A stretch of DNA of 64,000 nt from Congeria kusceri (GCA_027627225.1 CM051030.1:3186001-3250000), one strand, 5' to 3'; positions 23,109 to 34,795 are shown, numbered from the stretch's first letter. Notes: generated from the letters alone by a model not told the origin. Numbers and translations: made by a program.

Positions 23109-24039
23109 AGAAAAGGTGTGCTTTGCATCTTCAAAGAGTTCAAGTTTTGAAAACATAGACGACAGTCGACACGTATCCTTGGCGAGGGTGGAATCCAAAC
23201 CGAATGCCTATTACCAAACACCGGGGGCTCCTGTGTTCCATCAAACCTACAGTGACCTGCAGAACACAGGCGGGAACCCCACGGCCACTGAAGAGTATTA
23301 TTCCGTAGTAGACAACGGTATTTCCACTACGGATTCCGAACAAAACGATTTCTACCAAACACCGGGTTCTCCTGCGTCAAACCATACCTACTCTGCTCTG
23401 CAGAAGAGTAACGGTGGTTCTAAGGTTTATGACGCCCCAGCTGACAAAGGAACTTCCATTCGAAATAATAATGGAACAGTCGGAAGCCCTGTCTCGGCAA
23501 ATGCGTACTTCATACTAGAGAAAGAAGGCTTTGAGCAACCAAACGCTGACAAATTTCCTTCATCAGACGTCCATAACTACTTTGTTTTAGGAAAACAGCA
23601 ACCAGCAGTGGATAATGCTTCAATGAACGACAGGCTTCCATATTTTGTTCTGCAAAAGCAAAATGGTGTCCAACCGGTTCACGAAAAGCCTTCAAATGAT
23701 GCTAATCCCTACTTCATATTAGAGAAAGAGGTAGCTGCTATTGATAAATCAACGCCATTTAATACACTGAATGTGGTTGGAACGGAGAGTGATGATGGCG
23801 ATATGTACCAAGAGATAGATACGACTGACGAATACGTGTGGATCGATTATTCACGTGATGTTGACAACAACGATTACGATTGCACTAAGGAGGCATTCAG
23901 GGATTCGAAAGTTGAAGTCTCAGACAACATATACAACAAACTTAACTCTGAGGGCGAGGAATATGATCACTTGCGCGTCGGAAACAGCAGCGTAAGAGCT
24001 GCGGAAAACGAGTATGACGTGACGTCTACCGTTGTTTAG
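23109..24039 (+). CDS. Unit C exon 4: intact tyrosine-rich cytoplasmic tail
   Basis: Open for about 310 codons from acceptor TTTATAG to TAG. Exons 1-4 total 1266 nt, a 421-residue protein. The tail has repeated modules: two of the form YQTPGxP...TYSxLQ, each followed by YYSVV- or VYDAP-type sites; four YF(I/V)L(E/G/Q)K modules about 24 residues apart; and a distal acidic part with MYQEI, EYVWI, IYNKL and EYDHL. That gives about eleven YxxI/L/V sites and three YxxP sites. These are known docking or endocytosis motif classes (SH2-binding, ITIM-like, YxxPhi/AP2; YxxP for Crk-type SH2). LPYFVL fits the strict ITIM pattern. The end TSTVV fits a class I PDZ ligand. No kinase or TIR domain is present. 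The overall family is not recognised. Confidence 0.85.
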
Positions 24040-24500
24040 AAATGACTCAAAGGTTAAAAGAAACGCATGTGCATACAAACTGACTGCTTTCAAATAATCA
24101 CAAAACTGCCTTAATTTTACAATACATGTATGCAAATATTATTGTATTTGACTACACTGTGTTTGACTGTATTTGAATGTTGCGTATATATTTCGGCGCT
24201 CGCATTTTATATTTAATGTTTATATTGTAGATTGTATTTTCCTCGTCCATGTTTCTTCTATACTGTGTCTTTATGAGTAAAAATCATTTCATATTAATTC
24301 TTTACATACTGGTACTGCTTCTCTTTTCCCCATGTATGAGTCAGTATTCATCAAATAAAATTAAAATGATAAAACAACAACATTCGAGCTCAAACATGCA
24401 AAATAAACCAATCACAGAACTAAACTCACGGATGATTCTAGGTCGCCAGCAAACGATTTCAACCGTACGACAATTGGTATATATATGATTGTTCAACTGA
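24040..24500 (+). other. 3' flank/UTR of unit C
   Basis: Collinear with 1722-2200. AATAAA at 24402-24407 is a candidate polyadenylation signal. No other gene seen. Confidence 0.4.
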
Positions 24501-24830
24501 GCTATCTGGTTAATGATTAACTATAGGATCAAGACCAAACTTAGCTGATCTTGATCTTCTAGCTCAACTATAAAATAATTTCTACTAGATAAAATGACAC
24601 AAATGTTTGTTAAGCTTTGATGACAATATTCCGCTCAGATAGAAAATCTGCGCTGAGAGGAGTTCATTATTATTAAAATTGATCCAGAAATTTAGTAAAC
24701 GCCATTTTTGGAGTCAGATCCTAAAACATCTGGCTCAAGTTCATCTTGAACCTAAAAATCAGGCTCAACTTCTTGTGTGAACATGGGGCCTGCACAATAC
24801 CTTCATTAATGAGATTATTAACAAGAGCTG

Positions 24831-25146
24831 TCGGAGGACAGCGCGCTCGCCTTTTCTTGTGCTTGTCAGAGTTACAGGCATTTTGTTTTTAAACAAGAAA
24901 TATGGAAATTCAACGAAAACTATTTTGTTCTAACGAAATGCATTAAAGTCAGCACATCAATACACTTTTTAGTTACAATTGCCTATTGACTATTGACCTT
25001 TACCCCACCCACACCATATGCAATCCCAAGCGAGGTCTCGATATAAGGTATCTATGTATTAAGTGTCATTAAAAGATCTCAATGCATGCTCAAGTTATTG
25101 ATGGAAACAGTTTTTCTATATTTCGTAACAGTGACCTTGACCTTGA
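24831..25146 (+). repeat. Hairpin-family repeat, truncated by a LINE
   Basis: It starts ACAAGAGCTGTCGGAGGACA and follows 2551-2868 closely, then breaks off within GTGACCTTGACCTTGA where LINE sequence begins. Confidence 0.65.
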
Positions 25147-25680
25147 TATAAATATATTTTTACAATGTTTCAAACAGCGTATAAAAGACTGTAAAACCCA
25201 AGACTGGCACGACGACATTAATACATCCTCGCGCTGTGACACTTATAAACAATTTAAGTCAGTCTTAACCCCTGAGAAATATTTAACTGTAGACATATCT
25301 TTTAAGTTACGACGAGCGTTTGCCCAAGTTCAAACCACACATTGAACATAGAACTAGGACGACATTTTAACGTACGACGAGAAAGTAGAATTTGTCTAGT
25401 CTGTTTAACACAAACCAACACATTCGTCTTGGAGAACGAGTCTCACGCGTTCTTTGATTGCCCTCAGTATAATGATCTACGAAACAGTTACCTATATAAC
25501 TGCATTGTCATCATGAAAAAAGTGGCTTATTTGAATTGTATTGAAATGGTTATATATATTATATTCAGGGCCTCATATATGCATCGTATAGTCATTACAA
25601 AACGAGAGCAGTGTATGTTGAATGCAAATGTACTGTTTTACTATATATCTCGATCTATGCATAATAGATATCTATAAAGT
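25147..25680 (+). pseudogene. LINE ORF2 C-terminal fragment
   Basis: A frame up to 25345 reads FLQCFKQRIKDCKTQDWHDD ... FKLRRAFAQ. A shifted frame then gives IELGRHFNVRRESRICLVC followed by ESHAFFDCPQYNDLR, the CxxC..H..C knuckle of LINE ORF2. The frameshift at about 25340 disables it. It is 5'-truncated at the duplication edge. Confidence 0.65.
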
Positions 25681-26085
25681 GGCACATTGGCCTATTTGAA
25701 CTGTATTTATTGCACTGTTATAATTATGCCGTACTCTAATTCGGAGCTCTAATTTTGAAAACAGAACTATCGGAAGTGATAGGAATCTGATTATGTTGTA
25801 TTCTGGGTCCGACATATAAATGTTATTACCAGTATGAAAACACAATGGCATATCTGAATGGATTTGACACCATAATATATGTAATAAATGTTGGATTCTG
25901 GGCCGGATAAATACATGGTATTCTGTGCCAGATATTTAAATTTCATCACTATTATGAACACAAGGTGGTATATTTCAATATGTATTGTAGCTGTTATATA
26001 TGTTGTATTCTGGGCCGGAGGCCTATATTTACATGTGTACAATAAATTCTGGAAATTCTGGTTCCGTGGCAGTCTGTACGGGTAA
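25500..26085. repeat. Tandem units of about 100 bp at the LINE 3' end
   Basis: GTTGTATTCTGGGYCCGR recurs near 25795, 25890 and 26001, with a related ATATTCAGGGCCTCATATAT near 25560. The spacing is about 95-110 bp and each unit carries similar CTATTTGAA/TATATT segments. It probably belongs to the LINE 3' UTR. Confidence 0.5.
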
Positions 26086-26155
26086 TTCAACTAATGAAAC
26101 GATGCAGTTAGGGAGATGTAAATACAAATAAAAATATACCGAGTGTAAATGTTAA

Positions 26156-26490
26156 GGCGTAAAATAAATATGTTTGTTTCAGGTTACATGCCCAAATAAA
26201 TTAGGGTAGGTAGGCAGGGATATATTTGTTTATTATTTTTTCTTTGGTAAATGGACAGCTTGAAGATTCTAAACCTAAATGAATGTTAAAACATATCGGT
26301 AATATCCTTAAACATGGCTTTGAAGTGGATGCTATCAAAACAATACACTTATTTATCCAAAACATATATTTATTTGTAAAAGGTAAATAAAACAAAAGCA
26401 AAATCTGAAAACCCCAATTAAATGGTCTAGGTTCTGAGCATATTTTTAGGGTAGGTCAGGTAACCTGAAACAAACATATTTTTTTACGCC
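26156..26490. mobile_element. Harbinger-type MITE with TAA target duplication
   Basis: The left end GGCGTAAAATAAATATGTTT (26156) continues TGTTTCAGGTTAC and is inverted at 26459-26490. Both ends are flanked by TAA (26153-26155 and 26491-26493), the 3-bp TWA duplication typical of PIF/Harbinger transposition. 335 bp, non-coding, and close to unit D exon X1. Confidence 0.75.
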
Positions 26491-26950
26491 TAAGTAAAAT
26501 CAATATTTAAGGTATTTTATATAGTGAAAACAATTTGTGTTAATTGTATACAAAAGGTTAATAAATTAAAAAAACGCTACCTTAATACAAATTATGTTTA
26601 CTATATTTAAGTTAAATATTTTGTATGCATATATTAAGTTCATATTGTCAATATATGTTCAAGCATATTAATATTAACGACATATATATACGGCATGATT
26701 TGTATTATATTTTTGTATTTGTTTGCTTTTGAGGGATTATATTATGAAGATTAGAATATTACAGCAAACTGACATGTATTTTTATTGCACCCTAGTTGTG
26801 TATTTGTTTATATCTCAAACGATCTATGTGTTACGTGTTGAACTAGTATAACACATTTTTGTCCAGCATACCAACCCGTACTTTGAGTATTTTAGTCGGA
26901 AAATATATGTGTTAATTTCTCATCGTTATAAAATGGATTATTGTTTTTAG

Positions 26951-27181
26951 ACAGCATGTGCGCAAGTTTAGAAGTTCCAAAAGCCGAGTACCATCTTTCA
27001 TCAGAGGACGTCACATGCTAAAGTAGTCCGACAGGCTGTCAGCTGGCAAAACCGGAATATCTATACAACTATACCACAGGGTAAATATTTGCAAAAGATA
27101 ACTTCACAATGCAACAAGACATCCCTGAAGAAGGTGTTTGGATTGGATATTTCAAGGACTTTACAGAGTTGGAGTATATAG
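26951..27181 (+). pseudogene. Unit D exon X1 (lectin-like first half), two nonsense codons
   Basis: Acceptor TTGTTTTTAG and donor GTATAT enclose 231 nt, exactly the length of the unit E exon (42903-43133), and the sequences align without gaps. It reads CASLEVPKAEYHLSSED, then TGC TAA where unit E has TGG GAC. A second TAA lies in the part matching TTGNISLKD. The end keeps IPEEGVWIGYFKDFTELEYI. No signal-peptide exon was found upstream for unit D. Pseudogene by inspection. Confidence 0.8.
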
Positions 27182-27194
27182 GTATATGTTCGTC

Positions 27195-27895
27195 GATTAT
27201 GTATACTAATAGAAAAAGACTGGACATGTTTTTTATCCCATCATCACGCCTGCATCGACGAAATAATACCCCGTGGGATAAAGTTAGCTTTATTCCACCT
27301 TGTTGAATACAGCAAACACGCGCATTATAATGACGTCATTTCGTTTATTTTTGTGACTTAATTTGGTGTTATTCAGTGATTTTCGTTCGTTTATTTTCAA
27401 AATATAAACTGAACATAATGGGATAAATAGAATACCAGGTAAGTGTTGAATACATATAAGTTTATTTGCTCGGCACAAAAACCTAAACCACCCGCCAAGG
27501 TCTTAATAAACGTATAGATCTGCATTAAACACTTGCCTAGTATTCTATATTTATCCCATCATCTCGCCTGCATTGCCAAATAACACCCCGTGGGATAAAC
27601 TTAGATGTATTCCACCTTGCTGAATACAGCAAACACGCGCATTATAATGACGTCATGTTGTTTATTTTCGTGAAGTCATTTGATGTTTTTCGTGTTGTTC
27701 AGCGATTTTCTATCATTTTTAAACTAAAGAAATATAGTCATCAGATGATGTGATAACTAGAATAGCAGGTAAGTGTTGAATACAGATAAGTTTATTTGCG
27801 TGGCACGAAAACCCTAACCACGGGCTCGTGGTTTAGGTTTTCTAAGCCTCGCTAAATAAACTTATCTGTATCAACACTAGCATAGTATTCTATAT
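27195..27895. mobile_element. Foldback-type element with a duplicated core of about 320 bp
   Basis: Two direct copies of TTTATCCCATCATC...CCCGTGGGATAAA...GCGCATTATAATGACGTCAT lie at about 27230-27540 and 27545-27860. The right side holds inverted segments: GTGTTGAATACAGATAAG against CTTATCTGTATCAACAC, with CCACGGGCTCGTGG at the centre. No open frame of note. Confidence 0.5.
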
Positions 27896-28245
27896 TTATT
27901 GCGAATTTTAATATGTTCTAAGATTTAAATATGGCTGAATTTGATATCAAAATTTAGGATATACATTGAACTAATCAATAATAGTAGTGCCCTTACAAAT
28001 TAACCAACATTTAAAAGCTAGCGTCATCCAAACGAAACATAAGTGATTTTAAAAGTTGCAAAGACGACCACGATACTTGTTTTTGATGTTTTTAAAGATT
28101 TAAAACCACCGTTTAGTTTTTAAATAATTGATAATTGATCAATTTTTACAAGCATTATAATTATTGATTAGTTCAAATTATAACCTAAATTTTGATACCA
28201 AATTCATCTATATTTATATCTCAAAACATATAAAATTATGCATTG
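27896..28245. mobile_element. Long-TIR MITE, about 350 bp
   Basis: About 85 bp at the left (for example ATCAAAATTTAGGATATACA then TTGAACTAATCAATAAT, ending 27984) are inverted at 28157-28244 with only scattered mismatches. The interior is AT-rich and non-coding. The exact ends and target duplication are unclear. Confidence 0.6.
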
Positions 28246-29199
28246 AAAACATTACCAGTTTCTTTTTTCTATTATTATAATTTGGAACAAATTTAATCTG
28301 CAATAATTCGAAGGTTTAAATATTGTTTCATATTATACTAAATTACATACCAGAAATGTCGGCTAATATTTTCATGAATTTGTAATCATTAATGGAAATT
28401 ATTATTATTATTAAATTTCCAATGCACATCATATTTCATACACATAATATGCACATGTTCGATAATGATGTTACGTGTTAATCTGTAAATGATTAATTCA
28501 GTTAGAAAAAAAAACCTTCGAAATTTATACGTTATAAGCTTCGTTAAATTCACTCTCTAAGTACCGAATAAAAGAGAAGTGACACAAATATAGAAAAGAA
28601 GTAGCGACACTACATGAAAAGTCAACGTAAACAAACAGACACACATTGGATAGTCTACATTTGAAAACAGAAATATTATTTCTTATTATATACCTACTTA
28701 TATCATCCAATAAGCTGTCGTCGTTTGTGCCACGTGACCGTCCAATATTTCACTATATTGGACGCGCGTGCGTTCAATATAGTCCGTATTAAACGACCCG
28801 AATATAAACATACGATACTCCAAAACTGAACGAATATATGCAACTTTCAGTTTTACCTTGATCAATGGTGACTCCTAACCACTTCTCCGAAAACGTGTTT
28901 TAAAATCCAGCAACGATCAATTCAATTACTTTTTATATATCCACGAAGATGTTTTCTTGTAAACCGTGCGTACCAGAAACACAGCTGAAATGCATTGGAC
29001 TTGCCAATTGGGTCGTCCAATATGGTATGTCAGCTGTCCAAATACCACCGTATTGCACAGAACGATGTTAAATAACTAATATTATTAAACATTTTAAAAA
29101 GACGAATGTTAATAAATTAATGCGTTGTTGCGTCACCATATTTGTAGAACACATACTTTTGTAAAAACCAATCTATTTTTTCAATAAGTTCGCGGATAG

Positions 29200-29304
29200 G
29201 TGTGGTATTCTTCAAAAATGAGCACTGTGAACATTATGGGTTTAGCTGAATGCAATCACCATTGCAAAGGAACTTTTGGATTATTTAAGAACTGGAAGAA
29301 GGAG
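29200..29304 (+). pseudogene. Unit D exon X2 (WSC-like first half)
   Basis: Acceptor GCGGATAG and donor GTAACA. It is 105 nt against 107 in unit E, so a net 2-bp loss shifts the frame. After the shift it reads GLAECNHHCKGTFGLF, matching unit E GLAECRHYCYGTFGLI. The Cys spacing is kept. Confidence 0.7.
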
Positions 29305-29354
29305 GTAACAATACAATAATTGTTGCATGTATTTCATGTGTAAAACAAGAAAAA

Positions 29355-29880
29355 CAAAAATTGTCACGCGAGTGACGGATATACCCAACACAATATGGCC
29401 TTGAAACAAAACTATGGCATCCATATGAAAGAAATGGACACAAAGAGAATTCTTAAATTTGTGAATGTCTAACGGTGTATTTGGCAAATTTTAATTTCAG
29501 TAGGAGCCATAACTCTGTGAACATTTAGTGGTTTATAAACAAAGTCGAACTTGACCTATATTTTATGATGTTACACCTATGTACCAAATATAATTTAAGT
29601 ATGTGGAGCCATTCCTGAGTTATTGTCCGGAAACCGTGTTTAGGGACTTTAAGTCAAAAAGGGGCCAAACTCTGTCAAAATTTAGCGGTTTGTACCCAAA
29701 GTCGACCTGTATTCTATGATGTTACACATTTGTAGCAAAAATGATTTGAATATGTTCAGCCATTCTTGATTTAACATCCGGAAACCATGAACACCAACAG
29801 ACCGACAGACCGGCAGACCGACGGACCGATAAGCTCACTCCAATAACCACCCCCGTAAAATTCGTTTGTAGGGGCATAAC
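29355..29880 (+). repeat. Interspersed repeat beginning TGTCACGCGAGTGACGG
   Basis: A palindromic head (GTCACGCGAGTGAC) is followed by two imperfect 150-bp units containing CTCTGT..AAATTTAG.GGTTT and TATGATGTTACACNT. Then come a (CAGACCGA)n segment and an end near GTAGGGGCATAAC. Non-coding, likely a non-autonomous mobile repeat. Confidence 0.55.
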
Positions 29881-29935
29881 AAAGCTGATACGCTTATAAT
29901 AGGGCGCCGTATACAGCGCTTCTGGAAAGCTTCTG

Positions 29936-30075
29936 GAAAACACTAGCAGATCATTGGCAACGAAGGTCCAAAACATAGCAGGTCAATCTGAACGCAGGTC
30001 AAAAACATAGCTGGCCATTGGGAACGAAGTTCCAAAACATAGCAGGCCATTGGGAACGAAGGTCCAAAACAGTCT
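29936..30075. repeat. Minisatellite, about 35-bp unit, four copies
   Basis: Tandem copies of AACATAGCAGGCCATTGGGA followed by ACGAAGGTCCAA. Units adjoin with no spacers, so it is not a CRISPR array. Confidence 0.75.
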
Positions 30076-30283
30076 AATCACGTTAGCGCACTGTACAATA
30101 AAAGCTTGAAGCATAAACACAGTAATAGTTCAGAAGGAATCAAGACTTAATTCTCAATTGCTAAACTACGTAACAACGGCTATTGTAAAGAAATGGACTT
30201 ATCCATTTTACAGTATGCGGGGTGTACAGATTATTCTGACGTTACAGCTGCTGCAGTGGCTGTTTTTGTTGCTCTAACAGTAG

Positions 30284-30345
30284 TGGTAGTAGAAGTAGTA
30301 GTAGAAGAAGTAGTAGTAGTAGAAGATGCAGCAGTAGTAGTAGAT

Positions 30346-30376
<31 letters not shown>

Positions 30377-30390
30377 ATGTAGATGTAGAT

Positions 30391-30433
<43 letters not shown>

Positions 30434-31220
30434 ATGTAGTAGTAGTAGTAGTAGTAGTAGATGTAGTAGATGTAGTAGATGTAGTAGAAGTAGTAGTAGT
30501 AGTAGTAGATGTAGTAGTAGTAGATGTAGTATTAGTAGATGAAGTAGTAGTAGTAGATGTAGTAGTAGTAGTAGTAGTAGTAGTAGATGTAGTAGTAGTT
30601 GTAGTAGTAGAGGAAGTAGTAGTGTAGAAGTAGATGTAGTAGTAGTAGTAGTAGTAGTAGTAGATGTAGCAGTAGTAGTAGTAGTAGTAGATGTAGTAGT
30701 AGTAGTAGTAGTAGATGTAGTAGTAGTAGTAGTAGTAGATGCAGTAGTAGTAGTAGTAGTAGATGTAGTAGTAGTAGTAGTAGTAGATGTCGAAGATGTA
30801 GTAGTAGTAGATGCAGTAGTAGTAGTAGTAGTAGATGTAGTAGATGTAGTAGTAGTAGATGTAGTAGATGTAGTAGTAGTAGATGTAGTAGATGTAGTAG
30901 TAGTAGATGTAGTAGATGTAGTAGTAGTAGATGTAGTAGAAGTAGATGTAGTAGTAGTAGATGTAGTAGATGTAGTAGTAGTAGATGTAGTAGATGTAGT
31001 AGTAGTAGATGTAGTAGTAGTAGTAGTAGTAGATGTAGTAGATGTAGTAGATGTAGTAGATGTAGTAGTAGTAGATGAAGTAGATGTAGTAGTAGTAGAT
31101 GTAGTAGATGTAGTAGTAGTAGATGTAGTAGATGTAGTAGTAGTAGATGTAGTAGATGTAGTAGTAGTAGTAGTAGTAGATGTAGTAGTAGTAGATGTAG
31201 TAGTAGTAGATGTAGCAGAT

Positions 31221-31263
<43 letters not shown>

Positions 31264-31302
31264 ATTTAGTAGATGTAGTAGTAGTAGTAGTAGTAGTAGT
31301 AC

Positions 31303-31341
<39 letters not shown>

Positions 31342-31352
31342 ATGTAGTAGAT

Positions 31353-31410
<58 letters not shown>

Positions 31411-31727
31411 ATGTAGTAGTAGTAGTAGATGTAGTAGTAGTAGATGTAGTAGTAGTAGTAGATGTAGTAGTAGTAGTAGTAGATGTAGTAGTAGTAGTAG
31501 ATGTAGTAGAATTGATGTAGCAGATGTAGTAGTAGTAGATGTGGTAGATGTAGTAGTAGTATATGTAGTAGATGTAGTAGTAGTAGATGTAGTAGATGTA
31601 GTAGTAGTAGTAGTAGTAGATGTAGTAGTAGTAGATGTAGTAGTAGTAGATGTAGCAGATGTAGTAGTAGTAGTAGTAGTAGTAGTAGATTTAGTAGATG
31701 TAGTAGTAGTAGTAGTAGTAGTAGTAC

Positions 31728-31766
<39 letters not shown>

Positions 31767-31777
31767 ATGTAGTAGAT

Positions 31778-31820
<43 letters not shown>

Positions 31821-33074
31821 ATGTAGTAGTAGTAGTAGATGTAGTAGTAGTAGATGTAGTAGTAGTAGTAGATGTAGTAGTAGTAGTAGATGTAGTAGTA
31901 GTAGTAGATGTAGTAGAATTGATGTAGCAGATGTAGTAGTAGTAGATGTAGTAGATGTAGTAGTAGTATATGTAGTAGATGTAGTAGTAGTCGATGTAGT
32001 AGATGTAGTAGATGTAGTAGTAGTAGATGTAGTAGATGTAGTAGATGTAGTAGATGTAGTAGATGTAGTAGTAGTAGATGTAGTAATAGTAGTAGATGTA
32101 GTATTAGTAGATGTAGTAGTAGTAGTAGTATATGTAGTAATAGTAGTAGTAGTAGATGTAGTAGTAGTAGTAGTAGTAGTAGTAGATGTAGTAGTAGTAG
32201 ATGTAGTAGTAATAGATGAAGTAGATGTAGTAGATGTAGTCGATGTAGTAGTAGTAGATATAGTAGTAGTAGATGTAGTAGTAGTAGATGTAGTAGTAGT
32301 AGATGTAGTATTAGTAGATGTAGTATATGTAGTAGATGTAGTCGATGTAGTAGTAGTAGATGTAGTAGTAGTAGATGTAGTAGATGTAGTAGTAGTAGAT
32401 GTAGTAGATGTAGTAGTAGTAGATTTAGTAGATGTAGTTGTAGTAGATGTAGTAGATGTAGTAGTAGTAGATGTAGTAGTAGTAGATGTAGTATTAGTAG
32501 ATGTAGTAGTAGTAGCAGTATATGTAGTAATAGTAGTAGTAGTAGATGTAGTAGTAGTAGTAGTAGTAGATGTAGTAGATTTAGTAGCAGTAGATGTAGT
32601 AGATGTAGTACTAGTATATGTAGTAGAAGTAGTTGTAGTAGATGTAGTAGATGTAGTAGTACTAGATGTAGTAGATGTAGTAGTAGTAGTAGATGTAGTA
32701 GATGTAGTAGTAGTAGATGTAGTAGTAGTAGTAGATGTAGTAGTAGTAGTAGATGTAGTAGAATTGATGTAGTAGATGTAGTAGATGTAGTAGATGTAGT
32801 AGTAGTAGATGTAGTAGATGTAGTAGTAGTAGATGTAGTAGTAGTAGATGTAGTAGATGTAGTAGATGTAGTAGATGTAGTAGTAGTAGATGTAGTAGAT
32901 GTAGTAGTAGTATATGTAGAAGATGTAGTAGTAGTCGATGTAGTAGATGTAGATGAAGTAGATGTAGTAGATGTAGTAGTAGTAGATGTAGTAGTAGTAG
33001 ATGTAGTAGTAGTAGATGTAGTAGATGTAGTAGTAGTAGATTTAGTAGATGTAGTTGTAGTAGATGTTGTAGAT

Positions 33075-33114
<40 letters not shown>

Positions 33115-33206
33115 ATGTAGTTGTAGTAGATGTAGTAGTAGTAGATGTAGTAGATGTAGTAGTAGTAGATGTAGTAGTAGTAGTAGTATTAGTAGATGTA
33201 GTAGAT

Positions 33207-33240
<34 letters not shown>

Positions 33241-33755
33241 ATGTAGTTGTAGTAGATGTAGTAGTAGTAGATGTAGTAGTAGTAGATGTAGTTGTAGTAG
33301 TAGTAGTAGATTTAGTAGTGGTAGTAGTAGTAGATGTAGTAGTAGTAGTAGTAGTAGTAGATGTAGTAGTAGTAGATGTAGTATTAGTAGATGTAGTAGT
33401 AGTAGTAGTAGTAGATGTAGTAGATGTAGTAGTAGTAGTAGATGTAGTAGATGTAGTACTAGTAGATGTAGTAGAAGTAGTAGTAGTAGATGTAGTAGAT
33501 GTAGTAGTACTAGATGTAGTAGATGTAGTAGTATTAGTAGATGTAGTTGTAGTAGTATATGTAGTAGTAGTAGTCGATGTAGTAGTAGTAGTAGATGTAG
33601 TAGATGTAGTAGTAGTAGATGTAGTAGTAGTAGTAGTAGTAGATGTAGTAGTAGATGTAGTAGATGTAGTAGTAGTAGATGTAGTAGATGTAGTAGTAGT
33701 CGATGTAGTAGATAGTAGATAGTAGTCGATTGTAGTCGATAGTAGTAGTAGTAGC

Positions 33756-33786
<31 letters not shown>

Positions 33787-33810
33787 GTAGTAGTAGTAGT
33801 AGTAGTAGAT

Positions 33811-33847
<37 letters not shown>

Positions 33848-34736
33848 ATGTAGTAGTAGTAGTAGTAGTAGATGTAGTAGATAGTAGATAGTAGTCGATT
33901 GTAGTAGTAGTAGATGTAGTAGTAGTAGTAGTAGTAGATGTAGTAGTAGTAGATGTAGTAGATGTAGTAGTAGTAGATGTAGTAGATGTAGTAGATGTAG
34001 TAGATGTAGTAGTAGTAGGAGTAGATGTAGTAGTAGTAGATGTAATAGATGTAGTAGTAGTCGATGTAGTAGTAGTAGTAGTAGTAGATGTAGTAGTAGT
34101 CGATATAGTAGATGTAGTAGTAGTCTATGTAGTAGATGTAGTAGTAGTAGATGTAGTAGTAGTAGATATAGTAGTAGTAGTAGTAGATGTAGTAGTAGTA
34201 GATGTAGTAGTAGTAGATGTAGTAGTAGTAGTAGATGTAGTAGTAGTAGTAGTAGTAGATGTAGCAGTAGTAGATATAGTAGTAGTAGATGTAGTAGTAG
34301 TAGATGTAGTAGTAGTAGTAGTAGTAGATGTAGTAGTAGTAGATGTAGTAGTAGTAGATGTAGTAGTAGTAGATGTAGTAGTAGTAGTAGTAGATGTAGT
34401 AGTAGTAGATGTAGTAGATGTAGTAGTAGTAGTAGTAGTAGATGTAGTAGTAGTCGATGTAGTAGATGTAGTAGTAGTAGATGTAGTAGTAGTAGATGTA
34501 GTAGATGTAGTAGTAGTAGATGTAGTAGTAGTAGTAGATGTAGTAGTAGTAGTAGATGTAATAGTAGTAGTCGATGTAGTAGTAGTAGTAGATGTAGTAG
34601 ATGTAGTAGTAGTAGATGTAGTAGTAGTAGTAGTAGTAGATGTAGTAGTAGATGTAGTAGATGTAGTAGTAGTAGATGTAGTAGATGTAGTAGTAGTCTA
34701 TGTAGTAGATAGTAGATAGTAGTCGATTGTAGTCGA

Positions 34737-34795
<59 letters not shown>

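Larger units (their letters stand above)
22303..25146 (+). repeat. Segmental duplication matching 1-2868
   Basis: Collinear with positions 1-2868 at an offset of 22302-22318, with only scattered substitutions and a few indels across LINE tail, SINE, transmembrane exon, tail exon, 3' flank and the start of a hairpin-family repeat. It is the most similar and so probably the youngest duplication in the window. It ends at 25146, where a LINE fragment begins in this copy. Confidence 0.9.

Noticed and set aside
23109..24039. Calling the tail a classic ITAM
   Set aside because: The YxxL/I pairs are about 20-28 residues apart, not the 6-8 of an ITAM. Most sites also lack the -2 residue of a strict ITIM.
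29936..30075. CRISPR-like array
   Set aside because: Units adjoin with no unique spacers, and the setting is an animal genome.
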